From contig CAWHFP010000040.1 in NCBI GenBank assembly GCA_963828445.1, positions 401,432 through 465,431 on the forward strand: a stretch of 64,000 bases of DNA. The letters run 5' to 3'. The notes beneath the pieces are model-generated. The model worked only from the letters and a program-made list of their open reading frames with translations. It searched no databases and had not been told where the DNA came from. Of this stretch, positions 59,233 to 64,000 are shown one piece after another; the stretch's first letter is position 1, and every line of letters starts with the position of its first letter. Source of the DNA: Bog-532 sp963828445. Lineage in GTDB: Bacteria; Actinomycetota; Actinomycetes; Streptosporangiales; Streptosporangiaceae. Position numbers and translations under genes: made by a program.

Positions 59233-59727
59233 GTGATCCTGACCGGCCCGCCCGCCGCGGGCAAGTCGGCCGTGGGCCAGCTGCTGTCCGAACGCCTGAA
59301 CACGCGTCTGATCGACACCGACGCGCAGATCGAGGCCACCGCGGGCAAGCCGGTGGGCGACATCTTCGTGGACGACGGCGAGGACGCCTTCCGCGACCTG
59401 GAACGGGCCGCGGCCGAGCAGGCCCTCCGCGCGGCCGGCGCCGTGGTGGCCCTGGGCAGCGGTGCGGTGCTCGACCCCGCGGTGCAGGAACTGCTGGCCG
59501 GGCAGCCGGTGGCCTACCTGGCCGCCGACTTCGGCCCGATCGCCCGCCGGCTCGGGCTCGACAAGCCGCGGGTGGTCATCCCCGGCAACCCGCGCGGCCG
59601 GCTGCGCACCCTGCTCGAGGAGCGGCGGCCGGTGTACGAGCGGCTGGCCACGTTCACCGTGGACGCGGGGGAACTGGCCCCGGAAGAGGTCGCCGACGAG
59701 ATCGAAGACTGGCTGGCGCAGCGATGA
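59233..59727 (+). CDS. aroK: Shikimate kinase 1 (start region disturbed)
   Basis: 164 residues as written from GTG 59233: Walker A LTGPPAAGKSAVGQLL, substrate Asp in LIDTDAQIEATAG, FRDLERAA, VVALGSGAVL (GSG in place of the usual GGG) and the lid RRPVYERLA. GTG 59233 has no ribosome-binding site. The likely true start is GTG 59177, which overlaps the aroC stop (GTGA) and opens VSAAPPAPAGPPARRDRR but closes at a TGA; one base missing near 59227-59230 would join it to LVILTG, giving 183 residues. ATGA overlap with aroB. Confidence 0.88.
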   Translation: MILTGPPAAGKSAVGQLLSERLNTRLIDTDAQIEATAGKPVGDIFVDDGEDAFRDLERAAAEQALRAAGAVVALGSGAVLDPAVQELLAGQPVAYLAADFGPIARRLGLDKPRVVIPGNPRGRLRTLLEERRPVYERLATFTVDAGELAPEEVADEIEDWLAQR

Positions 59728-60800
59728 GCATCACCCGCATCCCGGTCGCGGGCGAGCGCCCCTACGACGTGGTGGTCGGCACCGGTGTGCTCAGCGAACT
59801 GCCCGGCCTGGTCGGCCCGGACGCGGCCAAGGCCGTGGTCATCCACCCCGAGTCGGTGGCTGATATCGCCCGGCCCGCCTGCCGGGCCCTGGACGACGCC
59901 GGGTATCAGGTGATCGTGGCCGAGGTGCCCGACGGGGAGGCGGCCAAGCAGGTCGGCGTGGCCGCGGGCCTGTGGTCCCGGCTGGCCGCCGAGCAGGTGA
60001 GCCGCCGCGACTGCGTGGTCGGCATCGGGGGCGGCGCCACCACCGACCTGGCCGGGTTCGTGGCCGCCAGCTACCTGCGCGGGATCCGGGTCGTGCTGGT
60101 GCCGACCACGCTGCTGGGCATGGTCGACGCGGCCGTCGGCGGTAAGACCGCGATTGACATTCCCGAGGGCAAGAACCTGGTCGGGGCGTTCTACCCGCCC
60201 GCCGGGGTGCTGGCCGACCTGGCCACCCTGGAGACCGTGCCGCGGGCCGACTACGTGGCCGGCCTGGCCGAGGTGATCAAGGCCGGTTTCATCGCCGACC
60301 CGGTCATCCTGGACCTGGTGGAAGCCGACCCGGACGGAGCCACGGTCCCGCACGGCCGCCACACCCGGGAGCTGATCGAGCGCGCGGTGCGGTTCAAGGG
60401 CCAGGTGGTGGCGGCCGACTTCCGCGAGGCCGGGCTGCGCGAGACCCTGAACTACGGCCACACCCTGGGCCACGCGATCGAGCGCACCGAGCAGTACCGG
60501 TTCCGGCACGGTGACGCGGTCGCCATCGGCATGGTCTACGTGGCCGAGCTGTCCCGGCTGGCCGGGCGGCTGGACGGTCACACCGCGGCCCGGCACCGGA
60601 CCGTGCTGACCTCGGTCGGCCTGCCCACCGCCTACCGGCCGCACGTGTGGCCGGAGCTGCGGGCGGCCATGGCCGTGGACAAGAAGGCCCGGGACGCCAA
60701 GCTGCGGTTCGTGGTGCTGGACGCGGTGGCCCGGCCCGCGATCTTCGAAGCGCCACCGGAGGAACTGCTGGAGCAGGCCTACCTGGAGGTGTGCCCATGA
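59724..60800 (+). CDS. aroB: 3-dehydroquinate synthase
   Basis: 358 residues. NAD-binding VVGIGGGATTDLAGFVAASYLRG, VPTTLLGMVDAAVGGKTAIDIPEGKNLVG, metal ligands in GLAEVIKAG and LNYGHTLGHAIE, plus FRHGDAVAIGM. It converts DAHP to dehydroquinate, the substrate of the next gene product. Start ATG 59724 overlaps the aroK stop and its TGA overlaps aroQ (both ATGA). Confidence 0.96.
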   Translation: MSITRIPVAGERPYDVVVGTGVLSELPGLVGPDAAKAVVIHPESVADIARPACRALDDAGYQVIVAEVPDGEAAKQVGVAAGLWSRLAAEQVSRRDCVVGIGGGATTDLAGFVAASYLRGIRVVLVPTTLLGMVDAAVGGKTAIDIPEGKNLVGAFYPPAGVLADLATLETVPRADYVAGLAEVIKAGFIADPVILDLVEADPDGATVPHGRHTRELIERAVRFKGQVVAADFREAGLRETLNYGHTLGHAIERTEQYRFRHGDAVAIGMVYVAELSRLAGRLDGHTAARHRTVLTSVGLPTAYRPHVWPELRAAMAVDKKARDAKLRFVVLDAVARPAIFEAPPEELLEQAYLEVCP

Positions 60801-61252
60801 GTACGCCGGTACTCGTGCTGAACGGACCGAACCTGGGCCGGCTCGGCGTCCGCGAGCCCGAGGTGTACGGCTCGGCCACGCTGGCCGACCTCACCGAGGC
60901 CTGCCAGGCCACCGGCCGCCAGCTGGACCTCGAGGTCACGGTCTGGCAGACCGACGACGAGGCCGAGATGATCGGCTGGGTGCACCAGGCCATCGACTCC
61001 CGCACCCCGGTGCTGATCAACCCGGGCGCGTTCACGCACTACTCCTACGCGCTGCGGGACGCGCTGGCCATGCGCACGGCGCCGCTGATCGAGGTGCACC
61101 TGTCCAACCCGGCCGCCCGCGAGGAGTTCCGGCACACCTCGGTGGTGTCCGGGGTGGCCGACGGGACCGTGGCCGGCTTCGGCTTCCTGTCCTACCAGCT
61201 GGCCCTGCAGGCGGTCGCGGAGCTGGTCAAGCCGCGGGTGCCCGCCCCGTGA
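60797..61252 (+). CDS. aroQ: 3-dehydroquinate dehydratase, type II
   Basis: 151 residues, flavodoxin-like dodecamer type: VLVLNGPNLGRLGVREPEVYG with catalytic Arg/Tyr region, INPGAFTHYSYALRDAL, IEVHLSNPAAREEFRHTSVVSG with the catalytic His. It dehydrates dehydroquinate to dehydroshikimate. ATGA overlap with aroB and a GTGA overlap with the second shikimate kinase. In many relatives an aminopeptidase P and efp follow here; they do not in this window. Confidence 0.95.
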   Translation: MSTPVLVLNGPNLGRLGVREPEVYGSATLADLTEACQATGRQLDLEVTVWQTDDEAEMIGWVHQAIDSRTPVLINPGAFTHYSYALRDALAMRTAPLIEVHLSNPAAREEFRHTSVVSGVADGTVAGFGFLSYQLALQAVAELVKPRVPAP

Positions 61253-61752
61253 TCGTGCTGATCGGCTTCATGGGCGCGGGCAAGACGACCGTGGGGCAGC
61301 TGCTGGCCGGCCGGCTGGGCCTGCCGTTCGCCGACGCCGACATCGTGATCGCCGACCGGGCCGGGATCCCGGTGCCGCAGATCTTCGCCGAACGCGGTGA
61401 GCCCGCCTTCCGGGAACTGGAGCAGGAGACGATCGCGTCCCTGCTGACCGGCCCGCGGCTGGTGCTGGCGCTGGGCGGCGGCGCGGTGGAGCACGAGCAG
61501 ACCCGTCGCATCCTCAAGGCGGCCGAGCACACCATCTACCTGCATGTTCGCTATGAGGCGGCGCTGGACCGGGTGGGCGGCGACGATGGCCGTCCGATGC
61601 TGCGCCGCCCCGACCTGGCCGAGGTCTATCGCCGCCGGCTGGTTTCCTACTCCGACGTGGCTACGCTCACCATTGATACCGAAGGTCGCGCACCGGAGTT
61701 GGTCTGCACCGACATCGTCCGGCACCTCGCGGGCTCACCGGCCGCCCGTTAA
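61249..61752 (+). CDS. Shikimate kinase 2
   Basis: 167 residues: Walker A LIGFMGAGKTTVGQLLAGRLG, substrate site FADADIVIADRAGIPVPQIFAERGEPAFRELE, VLALGGGAVEHEQ with the canonical GGG, and the lid DDGRPMLRRPDLAEVYRRRLVSYSDVA. This is the more orthodox of the two kinases in this operon. It phosphorylates shikimate. GTG 61249 overlaps the aroQ stop. The two enzymes are not recent duplicates; they differ throughout. Confidence 0.9.
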   Translation: MIVLIGFMGAGKTTVGQLLAGRLGLPFADADIVIADRAGIPVPQIFAERGEPAFRELEQETIASLLTGPRLVLALGGGAVEHEQTRRILKAAEHTIYLHVRYEAALDRVGGDDGRPMLRRPDLAEVYRRRLVSYSDVATLTIDTEGRAPELVCTDIVRHLAGSPAAR

Positions 61753-61801
61753 CCGTTAGTCTCCCCCTAGAACCGAATTCCGTTCGAGAGGCGGGCCGCT
61801 G

Positions 61802-62842
61802 ATGCGCGTGGGGATGTCGATCAATTACGCCGGCGGCTTCGCCGAGACCGTGGCCGAGCTGTCCGACTACGAGAAGGCCGGCCTGGGCATCGTGTTCGTG
61901 CCCGAGGCCTACAGCTTCGACGCGGTCAGCCAGCTCGGTTACATCGCGGCCCGGACCGAGCGGCTGGAGCTGGCCTCGGGCATCCTGCAGCTGTACTCGC
62001 GCACCCCGGCGCTGACCGCGATGACCGCGGCCGGGCTGGACTACGTGTCCGGGGGCCGGTTCACCCTGGGCATCGGGGCGTCCGGGCCCCAGGTCATCGA
62101 GGGCTGGCACGGGGTGCCCTACGACGCCCCGGTCGGCCGCAGCCGCGAGCTGATCGAGATCTGCCGGATGGTCTGGCGCCGTGACCGGCTGGTCTACGAC
62201 GGCAAGCACTACCAGCTGCCGCTGCCCGCCGACCAGGGCACCGGCCTGGCCAAGCCGCTCAAGCTGATCAACCACCCGGTGCGGGAGCGGATCCCGATCA
62301 TGCTGGCCGCGGTCGGGCCGCGGAACGTGGCCCTGGCCGCCGAGCTGGCCGAAGGCTGGCAGCCGTTCTTCTACCTGCCCGAGAAGGCGGCCGAGATCTG
62401 GGGCGGCCCGGTCGCCGACGGCCTGGCCAAGCGCGACCCGGCCCTCGGCCCGCTGGACACGGTGGCCATGGCCCCGCTGATGATCGGCGACGACGTGACC
62501 GGCTACCGCGACCTGGCCCGGCCGTTCTTCGCGCTGTACATCGGGGGCATGGGCGCCCGCGGGCAGAACTTCTACCACGCCCTGGCCACCCGGCTCGGCT
62601 ACGGCGCGGTGGCCGACCAGATCCAGGACGCCTACCTGGACGGCCGCAAGGCCGAGGCCGAGGCCCTGGTCCCGGACGAGCTGCTGGAGAAGACCTCGCT
62701 GATCGGCCCGGAGGGCTACGTGGCCGAGCGGATGGCCGCGTTCCGCGAGGCGGGCGCGACCACCCTGCTCGTCACCCCCCTGGCCCCCGACCACGCCGGC
62801 CGCGTCCACCTCATCGAACGCGCCGCCGAACTGGCCGCCTGA
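61802..62842 (+). CDS. LLM-class F420-dependent oxidoreductase
   Basis: 346 residues, luciferase-like TIM barrel: MRVGMSINYAGGFAETVAELSDYEKAGLGIVFVPEA, LASGILQLYSRTPALTAMTAAGLDYVSGGRFTLGIGASGPQVIEGWHG, IPIMLAAVGPRNVALAAELAEGW. The layout is that of actinobacterial F420 oxidoreductases. Substrate unknown. GAGAGGCGGG precedes ATG 61802. Its stop codon abuts the converging gene at 62843. Confidence 0.92.
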   Translation: MRVGMSINYAGGFAETVAELSDYEKAGLGIVFVPEAYSFDAVSQLGYIAARTERLELASGILQLYSRTPALTAMTAAGLDYVSGGRFTLGIGASGPQVIEGWHGVPYDAPVGRSRELIEICRMVWRRDRLVYDGKHYQLPLPADQGTGLAKPLKLINHPVRERIPIMLAAVGPRNVALAAELAEGWQPFFYLPEKAAEIWGGPVADGLAKRDPALGPLDTVAMAPLMIGDDVTGYRDLARPFFALYIGGMGARGQNFYHALATRLGYGAVADQIQDAYLDGRKAEAEALVPDELLEKTSLIGPEGYVAERMAAFREAGATTLLVTPLAPDHAGRVHLIERAAELAA

Positions 62843-63548
62843 CTAGGGCATGCTGAGGGGCTCACAGTAGCCCCGGAGGGTCCCAATCCCGATCTCCATC
62901 ATCGGGTAGGGCACTCCCGCTGCGTCCATCCTTTGCTGACTCTGCGGGTCGGTGGGGCGGCCGGCCTCGATGGTCAGCGCGTAGCCGCGGGGAATGGCCG
63001 CCGGGTGGACGACGAACGCGGTGCCGTTGATGCCGCCGGACGGCTCGGTGTTGGTCAGCGCCCCGTGCACCGGCACCGAGGGTGGCACCGGCCGCATGTA
63101 GGTGCAGGCGGGTCCGACTTCGGTATCGGTGTACCGGTGGCCGTGCTCGGTCCTGGTCGTGTGCTTCACCTGAATCGGCACGACCCGCACGTACGTGGGC
63201 ACACCGTCCGCCCGCAAGGTGCGCTGCAGCTCCGCCGGATTGTTCATCTGCCGCACGGTGACCCTCACCGCCTTGCCGGAGATCTCGCTCACGGTCCAGG
63301 GCGGCCCCGCCGGACCGGCCGGGCGAGGTGTCCTGGCCGGCTGGCCGCCGCCCTGGGTCAGCAGGACCGTGGCCGTGACCGCCCCCGCGCAGGCCGTGGC
63401 GACCGCCGCCGTGAGCCCGAACCGGCGCCCCCGTCGCGGCCGGTTCGGGCTCAGGCCGGTCCAGCACCCGGGCGCGGGCCCGGGCCTGGACCGGCGCCAG
63501 GTCCGGCGGGTCGGGACGCAGCCCCCGGTACAACGTCAGCTCATCCAT
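62843..63548 (-). pseudogene. CU044_5270-type membrane-anchored protein, one-base frameshift
   Basis: From ATG 63548: MDELTLYRGLRPDPPDLAPVQARARARVL (cytoplasmic segment), then a frame change near 63447; one extra base there, when removed, restores NRPRRGRRFGLTAAVATACAGAVTATVLL, a transmembrane helix, and the extracytoplasmic part SEISGKAVRVTVRQMNNPAELQ ... GIGTLRGYCEPLSMP. Total 234 residues. Such proteins are coupled to ECF sigma factors in Streptosporangiales-type genomes and may act like anti-sigma factors (inference). Overlaps the sigma gene by 8 bases. Confidence 0.78.
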
Positions 63549-64000
63549 GGCCGTCCTCCTCGATCAGCGCGGTGGGATCGGCGCCCCCGAGCGCCGCGCG
63601 CGTCCTGGTCCGGATCCGGTGCAGCCGGGACCGGACCGCGCTGGTGGTCAGGCCGAGGGCCTGGCCGGCCTCGGCGTAGCTGAGCCCGGCCCAGGCCACC
63701 AGCAGCAGCAGCTCCCGGTCCCGGCCGGGCAGGGTGCCCAGCACCGCGGCCAGGCGCGGCCGCAACTGCTGGGCGGTGACCCGGTCGGCGCTGCGGTCGC
63801 CCGGGTCTTCGGTGCTCCGGTCGGCCGGGGCGGACTGGAGCAGCCGCCGGTAGCGCGCCTCGGACCGCCGGTGCTTGCTGATCAGCCGGACCGCGATGCC
63901 GTACAGCCAGGGCCGGGCGTCGGCCCAGGCCAGGTCGTAGTGGTCCCGGCGGCGGAACGCGGCCAGGAACGCCTCGGCGGTGATGTCCTCGGCCAGATCC
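63541..64000 (-). CDS. ECF-type RNA polymerase sigma factor, C-terminal part
   Basis: The gene enters from the right edge; about 153 residues are present. Region 2 ends in DLAEDITAEAFLAAFRRRDHYD, with ARPWLYGIAVRLISKHRRSEARYRRL, and region 4 is LGTLPGRDRELLLLVAWAGLSYAEAGQALGLTTSAVRSRLHRIRTR. It should direct transcription of an unknown stress regulon. Its stop overlaps the start of the CU044_5270 gene, typical of sigma/anti-sigma pairs. Confidence 0.9.
   Translation of the reverse strand, partial: DLAEDITAEAFLAAFRRRDHYDLAWADARPWLYGIAVRLISKHRRSEARYRRLLQSAPADRSTEDPGDRSADRVTAQQLRPRLAAVLGTLPGRDRELLLLVAWAGLSYAEAGQALGLTTSAVRSRLHRIRTRTRAALGGADPTALIEEDGHG

Noticed and set aside
1..64000. CRISPR arrays, insertion sequences, prophage or integrase genes
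   Set aside because: No regularly spaced repeats, transposase, recombinase or phage structural gene could be seen on either strand.

Overview
This is a very GC-rich window with the codon and gene habits of a filamentous-type actinobacterium. Markers for that are an actinobacterial Psp envelope-stress module (pspA, pspAA, htpX, pspAB), a degenerate PriA, an Rv2175c-like DNA-binding protein, a DUF574 S-adenosyl methyltransferase, a coenzyme-F420-type LLM oxidoreductase, DUF3043 and DUF2786 proteins, and a CU044_5270-type protein coupled to an ECF sigma factor. Streptosporangiales or a near relative is my best guess; this is inference from gene families, with no rRNA or tRNA seen in the window.

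Layout. 0-5.6 kb: end of an AraC regulator, a VOC protein, a universal stress protein, an Rv1733c-like membrane protein, a STAS antagonist, a SHOCT protein, a P-loop kinase, a lipid kinase and a DJ-1/PfpI protein. 5.7-9.4 kb: a tightly overlapped leftward operon (zinc dehydrogenase, 2-hydroxyacid dehydrogenase, DUF3054, NTF2-like) behind a methyltransferase. 9.4-13.4 kb: xylose catabolism (LacI regulator, xylA, xylB). 13.4-15.5 kb: long repeat-rich intergenic DNA around a HATPase protein. 15.5-22 kb: aldo-keto reductase, DUF3043, the Psp module, an A-type Fe-S carrier and an adenosine-kinase-like PfkB protein. 22-28 kb: VOC/TetR pair, a secreted sedolisin, ctaG, Rv2175c-like and a membrane protein. 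28-37 kb: priA, a HEAT-like protein, def, fmt, rsmB, rpe (the usual actinobacterial translation/rib block). 37-44.6 kb: accessory genes including a desaturase, a flavin monooxygenase and sthA. 44.6-48.4 kb: an FMN riboswitch followed by ribE, ribBA, a previously unlisted 41-codon coupled ORF, ribH and hisG. 48.5-56 kb: LysE exporter, MobA-like transferase, methyltransferase, aldose epimerase, DUF2877, a structured C-rich RNA candidate and two linked unknown genes. 56.4-61.8 kb: sseB, prepilin peptidase and aroC-aroK-aroB-aroQ with a second aroK. 61.8-64 kb: an LLM oxidoreductase and the CU044_5270/sigma-factor pair running off the window end.

Two general properties affect how the window should be read. 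First, about ten genes carry one- or two-base indels that break otherwise normal proteins (htpX, the Fe-S carrier, rsmB, a methyltransferase, the CU044_5270 protein, the 53.6 kb unknown, the pspA tail, aroK1, the VOC start, perhaps the def tail). That many near-essential genes broken by single bases points to consensus errors in the assembly more than to biology. Second, many genes lack a Shine-Dalgarno sequence and instead have a TANNNT hexamer 6-7 bases before the start codon, the signature of leaderless transcription; most of the remaining genes are joined by ATGA or GTGA overlaps.

I did not find a clearly new defence or mobile system. The items most worth a second look are the 41-codon ORF locked between ribBA and ribH, the C-rich hairpin RNA at 53.3-53.5 kb, the paired operator-like palindromes at 13.9 kb, the repeat cluster at 14.9-15.2 kb, and the unknown gene pair with a tryptophan-rich linker at 53.6-55.9 kb.
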